In this document: piece after piece, positions 25,193 through 33,110 of the stretch
How the letters are laid out: each line of letters starts with the position of its first letter
Numbering within the stretch: position 1 is the stretch's first letter
Source of the DNA: an uncultured Bacteroidales bacterium
GTDB taxonomy: Bacteria > Bacteroidota > Bacteroidia > Bacteroidales > Bacteroidaceae
NCBI GenBank assembly: GCA_902788315.1
Contig: CADAJS010000003.1
Location: 124,606 to 188,605, forward strand
Reading direction: 5' to 3'
Length of the DNA stretch: 64,000 nt
The notes under the pieces: generated by a model
What the model saw: the letters and a program-made list of their open reading frames with translations, nothing else
Told to the model about the DNA's origin: nothing
The model's database searches: none
Made by a program: the position numbers and the translations under genes

Positions 25193-26035
25193 TTATCTTC
25201 GGAATTCCTCAGGCACACGTGCTTCGCGCCGCAGCGAGTCGATGATGCGCTCGAAGGTCTCACGCCCGTGCTGCGGATCGAGCTGTTCCCAGCGACGCAG
25301 CATGTCGAGCTTGCAGAGATAGGCAAAGACGGCTTCGATACTGAAGGGGTCGTAGAACGTCTGGTCGTCCAGCCACACCCACTTGAAGGCATCGATGCGT
25401 CGTTCCTTCTGCACGGGGTCGGGCTCATCGACAATGAGCATGAGCTCCTTCACATAATCCAGTTCGAAGCCGAGGTCGAAGTCGCGCGAGTTGTTCGTGC
25501 GTATCATCTCTGTCACCTCGTCGTCGCCCTGTATGTATCCGCCCACGTTCCATCCGTTGCGGCGTGCTATCAGCGCCGTGAGGATGTTGGCCAGATTCAG
25601 GTTCATCCGATACCAGTCGCGCATCATCCGGTTGCCGCAGTGCTGGATGCAGTAGGTGAGATACTGGTACATCATCACGTCCTCGGCATAGAAGTCAGCC
25701 TTCTCCTTATTATAATTATATTCGCGGATGAAGACGCTCATAAAGGCCGGATAGCGATGTACGTTGAACGTCAGCTCGCGGGCCGAGGTGATCATATCCG
25801 TGTATTGGTCGGGACCGAAATTGCCCATCAGCTCCAGCTCGGCGTCGGGGTTCTTGAGCAGGCGCACGATGTTCATGCAGTCCCAACGCAGGTAGAAGTG
25901 GAAGAGCAGCCGACGGTCGGCCGGCGTGAGGTTCTCCTCACACTCCTGCTTGAAGTCGTCGAAGGAGACGGCGGCCTTCCTGTCGTCCAGGGAGAGGTCG
26001 GGCGCGCCGGCCATCATGCAATAGTAGTTAGCCAT
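25193..26035 (-). CDS. DUF2764 family protein, V-ATPase operon
   Basis: A 280-residue soluble, mostly helical protein (MANYYCMMAGAPDLSLDD). The family occurs almost only in V-type ATPase operons of this group, between subunits E and A, where other bacteria have subunit C; it probably takes the place of C, linking head and stator. The motif YCMMAGAPDLSL at the N-terminus and DRRLLFHFYLRWDCMNIVRLL are well kept. It is 60 bp upstream of subunit A. Function is inferred from position; no catalytic motif is seen. Confidence 0.9.
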   Translation of the reverse strand: MANYYCMMAGAPDLSLDDRKAAVSFDDFKQECEENLTPADRRLLFHFYLRWDCMNIVRLLKNPDAELELMGNFGPDQYTDMITSARELTFNVHRYPAFMSVFIREYNYNKEKADFYAEDVMMYQYLTYCIQHCGNRMMRDWYRMNLNLANILTALIARRNGWNVGGYIQGDDEVTEMIRTNNSRDFDLGFELDYVKELMLIVDEPDPVQKERRIDAFKWVWLDDQTFYDPFSIEAVFAYLCKLDMLRRWEQLDPQHGRETFERIIDSLRREARVPEEFRR

Positions 26036-26040
26036 TTAAT

Positions 26041-26074
26041 CTAATTCACAGTTCATAATTCATAATTCACAATC
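26041..26074. repeat. AT-rich direct repeats between V-ATPase E and DUF2764 genes
   Basis: TTCATAATTCATAATTCACAAT-style repeats of 10 bp. The 124-bp intercistronic gap also has a weak inverted repeat, CATAATG (26089-26095) with CATTATG (26147-26153). Confidence 0.55.
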
Positions 26075-26159
26075 ACCTCGAGATGCCTCATAATGCCGGA
26101 CGGGGAAGACGTCGGGCGCCACCCGGCCGCAGCACTACGAGCGGCACATTATGAATCGG

Positions 26160-26747
26160 TTAGAACAGCATCTCGACGAGCTGCGGACGCAGGAAGCCTT
26201 TGAAATACGTCTCGAACTCCTCCTTGCCGAAGTTCACCTTGTAGCTGCCGTCGGCCGGAGCGATGGTGAAGAAAGTGTCCTTGCCGTTCACCTGCTTGAT
26301 GGTCACGCCTTTGTCCAGCAGGTCCTTTGCCTTTGCGGCGAAGTAGGCCTTCAGGCTGTCGGCCTCGGGAGTGCTGATGACGATGGGCTCGTCCTGCACC
26401 CACTTCTGGGCCAGCGAGAGGGCAAACTGTCCGAGGAAATCCTTGTTTGCGGCCAGCGAGTCCACGGCCTGCGACACCACCTGGTTCGTCACCACATTGG
26501 CCAGCTCGCTCTTCAGCGCATTGAGGGCCTGTGCGGTGTAGAGCTTCAGCTCGCTCTTGGTATTCGTGTCCAGTTCGGCCGATTTCTTCTGAGCCAGCGC
26601 CACGATGCTCTGAGCCTCGGTGCGTGCGTCGGCCACTATCTGTTCAGCCTTCTGTTTGGCCTCCTCAATGATACGAGCGGCCTCGGCCTGTCCCTTTTCC
26701 ACGCCTTCGTGGAGAATTTTCTCGGTAAGTGCTTGAATCTTTTCCAT
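26160..26747 (-). CDS. V-type ATP synthase subunit E
   Basis: A 195-residue peripheral-stalk subunit. N-terminal half is a long Ala/Glu/Gln/Lys-rich helix (EKGQAEAARIIEEAKQKAEQ), then a small globular domain; both are typical. I start at the ATG at 26747 (MEKIQALTEKIL); the frame further up has no family match. First gene of the V-ATPase operon. A near-match -7 element (TACCTTCG, 26787-26794) lies about 40 bp upstream, one base off consensus, so the operon promoter is only tentatively placed. Confidence 0.92.
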   Translation of the reverse strand: MEKIQALTEKILHEGVEKGQAEAARIIEEAKQKAEQIVADARTEAQSIVALAQKKSAELDTNTKSELKLYTAQALNALKSELANVVTNQVVSQAVDSLAANKDFLGQFALSLAQKWVQDEPIVISTPEADSLKAYFAAKAKDLLDKGVTIKQVNGKDTFFTIAPADGSYKVNFGKEEFETYFKGFLRPQLVEMLF

Positions 26748-26961
26748 ATAGTATGATATATTATATTCAAAAACCATTTCACGCCGCGAAGGTACGCATT
26801 TTTAAGCACATTTCCTAATTGCATGAGATGTTTTTTCGCACGCGACACATTTTCTTGACCCACGTAAAGAAACCCATTACCTACAGATACGGGATGAGCA
26901 AGAAGCAGCAACAGGATGATATGCGGGAGGCAGAAAAACACACTAAAACACACGAATATCC

Positions 26962-27141
26962 TTTACATTTCAGCTCACACAGATTGAAACAAAATGAAGC
27001 ACGGACCGACACAACACGCTCCTCCGGCCGATGGAACGTGCCGCATCGACCGATGGAACGTGCTCCTCCAAGCAGAAAAACACGCGAGAATCGCGCAGAA
27101 CGGAGCAAGGTGCGGGTCGGCGCAAAAAATCGCAATTTTTG
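26962..27141. repeat. Dispersed intergenic repeat, copy 1
   Basis: Aligns with 40329-40507 along its whole length: a TTTACATTT...TCACACAG start, three 22-bp units (27008-27073) with GATGGAACGTGC in the last two, the short dyad GCGAGAATCGC, then ACGGAGCA and an A/T-rich end. No open reading frame is shared by the two copies. It may be a non-autonomous element; no target duplication is obvious. Confidence 0.75.
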
Positions 27142-27420
27142 AAAGTGCAGATAATCAAACAGTTAACAAAATAAGAAGCCATAAAAAGCAGCATTCAGAG
27201 GCGAAAAATGCCACTTTTCGGGCCATTTCGAGGGGGACCCGATGAGGACGGGAATCAGAGAAATCTTCCGATATAATTACACTAAGAGAAATAGAAAAGA
27301 TCAACCGGAAGCCACAATCGGCGAACGGCGGGCGACAGACGATTGAACATCCGCAGCCGCGACGCCGCATGTCATAACGCGCAACGCAAACCGCGAAGTC
27401 GCAAAAAAGAACGGCGAATG

Positions 27421-27452
27421 TTTGGGCAAGTCGGGGGAAACGGCTAACTTTG
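27421..27452 (+). promoter_or_regulatory. Promoter of the GH2-MFS operon
   Basis: TTTG (27421-27424), 20-bp spacer, TAACTTTG (27445-27452); 55 bp before the start codon at 27508. Confidence 0.8.
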
Positions 27453-27507
27453 CACTGCCTCACGGCACAAAGAGAGGAAATCATCCAAACAAATAAGCAC
27501 AAGAAAC

Positions 27508-29349
27508 ATGAAACACAGCTTCAAGCAAATGGCTCTGGCAGCGATGATGACGCTGGCGGGCTTCGCACAGCGGGCTGTGGCCGCCGACGTGCCACGCCCC
27601 GAGTATCCACGCCCACAGTTTGAGCGCGCCGAGTGGCTCAACCTCAACGGCACATGGACCTACGCATTCGACTTCGGACGCTCCGGCGACAACCGCGGAC
27701 TGAAGGACAGCAAGGGGTTCGAGGGCCGCATCACCGTGCCCTTCTGCCCCGAGAGCAGCCTCTCGGGCGTGGCCTACACCGACTTTATCCCCAGTCTCTG
27801 GTACCAGCGCGAGATTACGGTGCCTGAGGCATGGAAGGGCCGGCGCATCCTGCTCCACTTCGGCGCCGTGGACTATGAGGCCACCATCTATATCGACGGA
27901 CGCCGCGTGATGCGCCACTGCGGCACGGGCTCGTCGTTCGAAGCCGACATTACCGAGTTTGTCACACCCGGCAAGGCGGCCAGCCTCGTGGTGAAGGTGG
28001 TGGATGACCTGCGCGGCGGCAAACAGCCGGGCGGCAAGCAGAGCACACGGTTCGAGTCGCACGGATGTGTCTATACCCGCACCACTGGCATCTGGCAGAC
28101 GGTGTGGATGGAGCCGGTGAACCCCGAGGGGCTCAAGCAGATGGTCATCATCCCCGACGTGGACCAGCAGCAGCTCGTCGTGAGGCCCCAGTTCCGCTCG
28201 ATAGGTCAGGGCAACACGCTCACCGTGGAAATGCTCGACGGAGGGAAGCGCGTGGCCACACGCACCGTGCCCACGGCCGACGAATCGACCATCATCCTGC
28301 CCGTGAAGAAGCCACACCTCTGGAGTCCCGAAGATCCTCACCTCTACGACCTGCGTTTCACCGTGAAGAACGCGGTGGGAGAGGTGATTGACGAGGTCTC
28401 CTCATACGCCGGCATGCGCAAGGTGCATCTGGCAGGCGGTTACTTCTATCTGAACAACAAGCCCTACTTCCAGCGCCTCGTGCTCGACCAGGGCTTCTAT
28501 CCCGACGGTATCTGGACCGCCCCCACCGACGAAGCCCTCAAGCAGGACATCGCCCTGTCGAAGGCCGTGGGCTTCAATGGCGCCCGCCTGCACCAGAAGG
28601 TCTTCGAGGAGCGTTACTATTATTGGGCCGACCGCCTGGGCTATCTCACCTGGGGCGAGGAGGCCAGCTGGGGACTGGACGTGAACGACGAACTGGCCGT
28701 AAGAAACTTCCTCTCGGAGTGGACCGAAGTGGTCACCCGCGACCGCAACCATCCGAGCCTGGTCGTATGGACACCCTTCAATGAGACCTGGGACGCCCGC
28801 GACGGCGTCTATGTACGCCTGATGCAGGATGTCTATACGCTGACCAAGGCCATCGACCCCACTCGCCCCGTGAACGACTCGAGCGGCGACTGCCACATCA
28901 TGACCGACCTCTGGACGGTGCACGACTACACGCGCGAGCCCGAGAAGCTCATCGCAAACCACACCATCAAGCCGGGCGTAGAGCCGTATCGCAACAAGCC
29001 GAAGCTCGACTTCCTGGCCAAGTTTGCAGGCCAGCCCTACATGCTGGACGAGTTTGGCGGACTGCCCTGGATTAAGGAGAGCGAGCGCGAAACGTCGTGG
29101 GGCTACGGCTCGAACATCGACACGCTGGAAGACTTCTACCGCATTCTCGAGGGCGAGATAGACGCCATCCGCCAGTGCCCCTTCATCACCGGCATCTGTT
29201 ACACGCAGATCACGGACGTGGAACAGGAGAAGAACGGCATCTACTACTACGACCGCACCCCCAAGTTCGACGCGGCTCGCCTGAAAGCCATCTTCGAGAA
29301 GATTCCGTCCATCATTGAGAATCCGCAGGACCTGAGCGGCTGGAAGTAG
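27508..29349 (+). CDS. Exported glycoside hydrolase family 2
   Basis: A 613-residue secreted or periplasmic hydrolase of the beta-galactosidase/beta-glucuronidase group. After the signal peptide (cut near residue 26) come the sugar-binding jelly roll (about 40-200), the immunoglobulin-like domain (about 205-300) and the TIM barrel. The acid/base is E426 in TPFNETW and the nucleophile E515 in YMLDEFGG. It is shorter than LacZ-type enzymes but complete. Which beta-glycoside it cuts is not visible. It leads a plus-strand operon with an MFS transporter 41 bp later, suggesting a coupled cut-and-import role. Confidence 0.93.
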   Translation: MKHSFKQMALAAMMTLAGFAQRAVAADVPRPEYPRPQFERAEWLNLNGTWTYAFDFGRSGDNRGLKDSKGFEGRITVPFCPESSLSGVAYTDFIPSLWYQREITVPEAWKGRRILLHFGAVDYEATIYIDGRRVMRHCGTGSSFEADITEFVTPGKAASLVVKVVDDLRGGKQPGGKQSTRFESHGCVYTRTTGIWQTVWMEPVNPEGLKQMVIIPDVDQQQLVVRPQFRSIGQGNTLTVEMLDGGKRVATRTVPTADESTIILPVKKPHLWSPEDPHLYDLRFTVKNAVGEVIDEVSSYAGMRKVHLAGGYFYLNNKPYFQRLVLDQGFYPDGIWTAPTDEALKQDIALSKAVGFNGARLHQKVFEERYYYWADRLGYLTWGEEASWGLDVNDELAVRNFLSEWTEVVTRDRNHPSLVVWTPFNETWDARDGVYVRLMQDVYTLTKAIDPTRPVNDSSGDCHIMTDLWTVHDYTREPEKLIANHTIKPGVEPYRNKPKLDFLAKFAGQPYMLDEFGGLPWIKESERETSWGYGSNIDTLEDFYRILEGEIDAIRQCPFITGICYTQITDVEQEKNGIYYYDRTPKFDAARLKAIFEKIPSIIENPQDLSGWK

Positions 29350-29390
29350 CCCTCGGACTGACAGCAGAGACGGCAATACGCGAATCGACG

Positions 29391-30602
29391 ATGGACGAGA
29401 GAGGAAGCGGCGAGCAGAGCCGGGCTTCGGAGCCACGACTCTGGACGGCCAACTACCTGCGGGCATGGAGCGCCAACTTCATGCTCTACTTCTCGTTCAT
29501 GCTCCTGACGCCGCTCTTCCCGCTCTATCTAAGCGAAGAGTTCGGCGCCGACAAAGACCAGATTGGCATGGTGCTGAGCGGCTATGCCGTGACGGCACTG
29601 CTCATCCGTCCCTTCAGCGGCTTTATCGTGGACAGTTTCCCGCGCAAGGCAGTGCTGCTTGTATGCTACGGCCTGTTCTTCCTCCTCTTTGGGGGCTATC
29701 TTGTGGCGGGTTCGCTGGCAGCATTCTTCGTCGTGCGCACCCTGCACGGCGCCCCGATGGGAGCCACCACTGTGGCCAACAGCACGGTGGCCATCGACGT
29801 GCTGCACACGAGCCGCAGAGCCGAGGGCATCGGCTATTACGGCCTGAGCAACAACCTGGCGACGGCCATCGCACCCACCGTCGGGCTGCTCATCTACAGC
29901 TGGCAGGCTAATTACACGCTGCTCTTCCTCCTGGCCATGGTGACGGCTGGCATCGGATTGCTCATCAACAGCACGCTCCGGCTGCGGCCTCGCGAGACAG
30001 TCCGCAACAAGCAGCCCCTCTCGCTGGACCGCTTCCTGCTGCTCAAGGGATGGAGCGAGGGCGTGGCCATGACATGCTACAGCTTCTCGTATGGCGTCAT
30101 CAGCACCTACCTGGCCATCTACGGCAAGGAGGAGCTCGGCATTACCACCGGCACAGGACTCTTCTTCGCCCTGCTCAGTGCGGGGCTCATCATGAGCCGT
30201 CTTGTCGGGGCACGCACGCTGAGGCAGGGCCATGTGACGGAGAATGCCTCGCACGGTGTGCTCATCTCCATGCTGGGCTATCTGCTCTTTGCTGCCGTAC
30301 ACAATCCCATCGGCTACTACGGCGCGGCACTCATCATCGGCCTGGGCAACGGACACATGTTCCCAGCCTTCCAGACAATGTTCATCAACCTGGCACCCAA
30401 CAGTCTGCGAGGCACCGCCAACGGCACGCTGCTGACGGCCTGGGAACTGGGCGTCGGGCTGGGCATCATCATCGGCGGCGTGGTTACGGAGCACCTGTCG
30501 TATCACGCTGCATTCTGGATTGCATGGGTCGTCAATGCCTTGGGAGTCGCGTTCTACTTCTTATATGTAAAGGGACACTTCAACACAAACAAACTGAGAT
30601 AA
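29391..30602 (+). CDS. MFS transporter
   Basis: A 403-residue inner-membrane transporter with about twelve hydrophobic helices. The loop 2-3 signature is GYAVTALLIRPFSGFIVDSFPRK (key parts RPFSG and DSFPRK). The helix 4 region holds RTLHGAPMGATTVANSTVAID, close to arabinose/drug-efflux-type exporters. Its position between a GH2 enzyme and other polysaccharide genes suggests sugar uptake or release, but the sequence class does not fix the substrate. Its stop lies 2 bp before the next start codon, so the two are translated together. Confidence 0.88.
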   Translation: MDERGSGEQSRASEPRLWTANYLRAWSANFMLYFSFMLLTPLFPLYLSEEFGADKDQIGMVLSGYAVTALLIRPFSGFIVDSFPRKAVLLVCYGLFFLLFGGYLVAGSLAAFFVVRTLHGAPMGATTVANSTVAIDVLHTSRRAEGIGYYGLSNNLATAIAPTVGLLIYSWQANYTLLFLLAMVTAGIGLLINSTLRLRPRETVRNKQPLSLDRFLLLKGWSEGVAMTCYSFSYGVISTYLAIYGKEELGITTGTGLFFALLSAGLIMSRLVGARTLRQGHVTENASHGVLISMLGYLLFAAVHNPIGYYGAALIIGLGNGHMFPAFQTMFINLAPNSLRGTANGTLLTAWELGVGLGIIIGGVVTEHLSYHAAFWIAWVVNALGVAFYFLYVKGHFNTNKLR

Positions 30603-30604
30603 CC

Positions 30605-31975
30605 ATGCGACGACACCTTTTAGTATTCCTGCTTCTCACAGCTGCCAGCATCGCGGGACACTCCGGTCTCCATGCCACGACACCCGAGACCGCGCTCAGC
30701 GACTATATCCACAACGGCGACACGAGTTTCCAATGGACCGTAATAGACAGCACACAGGTAGCCGACGTCACGGCCTATCGCCTGCTGCTGCGTTCGCAGA
30801 CGTGGCGCGGCATACCGTGGATGCACGAGATGGTGGTCGTCGTCCCGCGACGGGTGAAGCACAGCGAGGCACTGCTCCACCTGACGGGAGGCGGAGAGGA
30901 CGAGCAGACCGGCGAGATAAGATACCACGACTGGAACGACGGCACCATACAGACCGTCGGACAGATGGCGCACAACTGCCAGGCAGTGACAGCCATCGTA
31001 TGGCAGGTGCCCAGGCAACCGCTCTTCGGGGGAAAGGTCGAGGACGTGCTCGTCTCCTACACCTACCACCAGTTTCAGCAGACGGGCGACTACACATGGC
31101 CCTTGCTTTTCCCCATGACGAAGACAGCCATCCGCGCCATGGACGCCGTGCAACAGCTGGTGGACTCGCGCCGAAAGAAGGGACGGCGAGTGACGCACTT
31201 CGTCGTAAACGGTGTCTCAAAGCGCGGATGGACCACCTGGCTCACCGCCGCCTCGGGCGATCCGCGCGTCAAAGCCATCGCACCGATGGTCATCGACATC
31301 CTGAACATGCCGGTGAACGTGGCATACCAAAAGGTGATGTACGGCAAATACAGCGAGCAGATCAAGGATTATGTGAACCTGGGTCTCACCGAGGACGTGG
31401 CGAATCCGCAGGGCAAGGCACTGGTGGAAATGGTGGACCCCTACAGCTACCGCCGACAGCTGACGCAGCCCAAGATGCTCTTCATGGGCACCAACGACGA
31501 GTTCTGGACGGTGGATGCAGTGAAGCACTACATCGACTCCATACCCGGCACCCACATGATGACCTACGTCCCCAACGCCGGACATGGCCTCGGCGACCGC
31601 CAGGCAGCCCTGCTGTCCCTGGAGGCGTTCTTCGCACAGACGATACGCGGCGGACGTTACGTCACGTGCCAGTCGGCCATTACGCTCAATGGAAAGAAGG
31701 CCGACCTCTTCGTACAGACCACGGGAAAAGGCCGGCTGCTGAACGTCGAGCTGTGGGAAGCCACCTCCCAGACGCTGGACTTCCGCAAGGCACGCTTTGC
31801 CCCAGTGATGCAGATGCAGACACGCGACAAAGCGTTCCACATCGACGTGACGCTGCCGGAGTATGCCTACAAAGCCTTCTTCGTGATGCTCACCTACAAG
31901 CACCCTGTAGAGCAGCGTCCCTACACCATCTGCACCCGCATGTACACCGCTGATGCCGAGCGCGTACGCCTCTGA
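30605..31975 (+). CDS. PhoPQ-activated pathogenicity-related (PqaA-type) protein
   Basis: A 456-residue exported protein (signal MRRHLLVFLLLTAASIAG) of the PhoPQ-regulated/PqaA family, an alpha/beta-hydrolase-like group. VNGVSKRGWTTWL is the nucleophile-elbow-like segment with serine, MLFMGTNDEFWTVDA the acid region, and PNAGHGLGDRQ the histidine. The family is poorly understood; an Enterobacteria member is linked to antimicrobial-peptide resistance. Here it lies 2 bp after an MFS gene and 32 bp before a GH43-like gene, so an esterase or peptidase working on a glycan-linked substrate is possible. I start it at the ATG at 30605 with the signal peptide. Confidence 0.85.
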   Translation: MRRHLLVFLLLTAASIAGHSGLHATTPETALSDYIHNGDTSFQWTVIDSTQVADVTAYRLLLRSQTWRGIPWMHEMVVVVPRRVKHSEALLHLTGGGEDEQTGEIRYHDWNDGTIQTVGQMAHNCQAVTAIVWQVPRQPLFGGKVEDVLVSYTYHQFQQTGDYTWPLLFPMTKTAIRAMDAVQQLVDSRRKKGRRVTHFVVNGVSKRGWTTWLTAASGDPRVKAIAPMVIDILNMPVNVAYQKVMYGKYSEQIKDYVNLGLTEDVANPQGKALVEMVDPYSYRRQLTQPKMLFMGTNDEFWTVDAVKHYIDSIPGTHMMTYVPNAGHGLGDRQAALLSLEAFFAQTIRGGRYVTCQSAITLNGKKADLFVQTTGKGRLLNVELWEATSQTLDFRKARFAPVMQMQTRDKAFHIDVTLPEYAYKAFFVMLTYKHPVEQRPYTICTRMYTADAERVRL

Positions 31976-32007
31976 CCATTTCAACGAATCAAATAACATT
32001 CACCTCT

Positions 32008-32976
32008 ATGAAACCCATTCTCTCCCTCTTGCTTTGCCTCCTGATGGCAGTCAGTGCCGACGCTCAGCAGATGATGTTCGGCGACACGTCCCGCACAGGG
32101 ACGCCGTTCTCGAAAGACCCACATGTGGTTCGCTTCGGCGGACGCTATCTGATGTACTTTTCCATCCCGCCACGCCCCGAAGAGAAAGGTGCAGGGTGGA
32201 ACATCGGCATCGCCGAAAGCCACGACCTGGTAGAATGGCAGAAGGTGGGCGAACTGACACCCGCCCCCGGAGCCGACTACGAGAAGAAAGGACTCTGCGC
32301 GCCCTGTGCGCTGGTGCGCGACGGGAAGGTACACATCTTCTATCAGACATACGGCAATGGCAAGAAGGATGCCATCTGCCACGCAGTGTCGAGCGACGGC
32401 CTCACCTTCCAGCGCGATGCCACCAACCCGATATTCTCTCCCACGGGCACGGGCTGGACGTGCGGCCGAGCCATTGATGCCGAAGTGTGCTACTTCAAGG
32501 GGCGATACTATCTATACTTCGCTACACGCGACGAAGACTTCCGGGTGCAGCAGATTGGTGTAGCCACAGCACCCGGCGACACCGACTTCAGCCGCTCCAC
32601 ATGGACACAGGCAGCCGACTATGCCATACTGAAGCCCGAGCTGCCGTGGGAGAAGCAGTGTATCGAGGCACCGTCCATCATCGTACGCGGAAAGAAGATG
32701 ATAATGTTCTATGCCGGCGCCTACAACAACGAGCCGCAGCAAATCGGCGTAGCCGTGAGCCGGGACGGCATCCACTGGGAACGCCTCTCCACGGAGCCAT
32801 TCCTCAGAAACGGGGCACCGGGCGAGTGGAACGAGAGCGAGTCGGGCCACCCGCATATTTTCAAGGACAAGGACGGAAAGACCTACCTCTTCTTCCAGGG
32901 GAACAAGACGCACGGTAAGGACTGGTTCCTCTCTCAGCGCCGCGTCTTCTGGAAGCACGGCAAGCCCCGCTTCTAA
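32008..32976 (+). CDS. Exported GH43-like five-bladed propeller protein
   Basis: A 322-residue protein with a signal peptide (MKPILSLLLCLLMAVSADAQ) and the repeated blade pattern of GH43/GH117/GH130-type propellers: DPHVVRFGGRYLMYFS, APCALVRDGKVHIFYQ, DAEVCYFKGRYYLYFA, APSIIVRGKKMIMFYAG and GHPHIFKDKDGKTYLFFQ. The first DPH, the D in IDAEV and the E in IEAPS are candidates for the base, pKa-tuner and acid. Substrate unknown; arabinosides or galactosides are common in these families. Last gene of the plus-strand GH2 operon; a 22-bp repeat array and a terminator follow. Confidence 0.85.
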   Translation: MKPILSLLLCLLMAVSADAQQMMFGDTSRTGTPFSKDPHVVRFGGRYLMYFSIPPRPEEKGAGWNIGIAESHDLVEWQKVGELTPAPGADYEKKGLCAPCALVRDGKVHIFYQTYGNGKKDAICHAVSSDGLTFQRDATNPIFSPTGTGWTCGRAIDAEVCYFKGRYYLYFATRDEDFRVQQIGVATAPGDTDFSRSTWTQAADYAILKPELPWEKQCIEAPSIIVRGKKMIMFYAGAYNNEPQQIGVAVSRDGIHWERLSTEPFLRNGAPGEWNESESGHPHIFKDKDGKTYLFFQGNKTHGKDWFLSQRRVFWKHGKPRF

Positions 32977-32981
32977 CCTCG

Positions 32982-33069
32982 GCAAGAAAAGCGAGAAACT
33001 ACAGCAAGAAAACTCGCAGACCTAAGCAAGAAAACTCGCAGACCTAAGCAAAAAAGCGCATAGACGACA
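32982..33069. repeat. 22-bp tandem repeat, four units
   Basis: Units start at 32982, 33004, 33026 and 33048, exactly 22 bp each. Units 2 and 3 are identical; each begins GCAAGAAAA (GCAAAAAAG in the last). It lies 5 bp after the GH43-like stop and directly before the hairpin at 33071. Sequence is unrelated to the ACGTG arrays, but the period is the same. Confidence 0.9.
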
Positions 33070-33070
33070 G

Positions 33071-33100
33071 CGGGGAGAGTTTTCAGAAAAACTCTCCCCG
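33071..33100. terminator. Bidirectional terminator between convergent operons
   Basis: Perfect 13-bp stem CGGGGAGAGTTTT / AAAACTCTCCCCG with a 4-nt loop, between the convergent genes ending at 32976 and 33111. A/T bases at the stem base next to the loop and GC outside. Confidence 0.85.
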
Positions 33101-33110
33101 CCATATTTGT

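Larger units (their letters stand above)
26748..27507. other. 760-bp intergenic region between divergent operons
   Basis: No protein gene seen. It holds the putative V-ATPase promoter near 26790, a dispersed repeat of about 180 bp (26962-27141) that recurs at 40329-40507, and the GH2 promoter (27421-27452). I see nothing recognisable between 27142 and 27420. Confidence 0.65.

Noticed and set aside
26787..26794. TACCTTCG as V-ATPase promoter
   Set aside because: One base off TAnnTTTG and no TTG at the proper distance; kept only as a remark, not as a feature.
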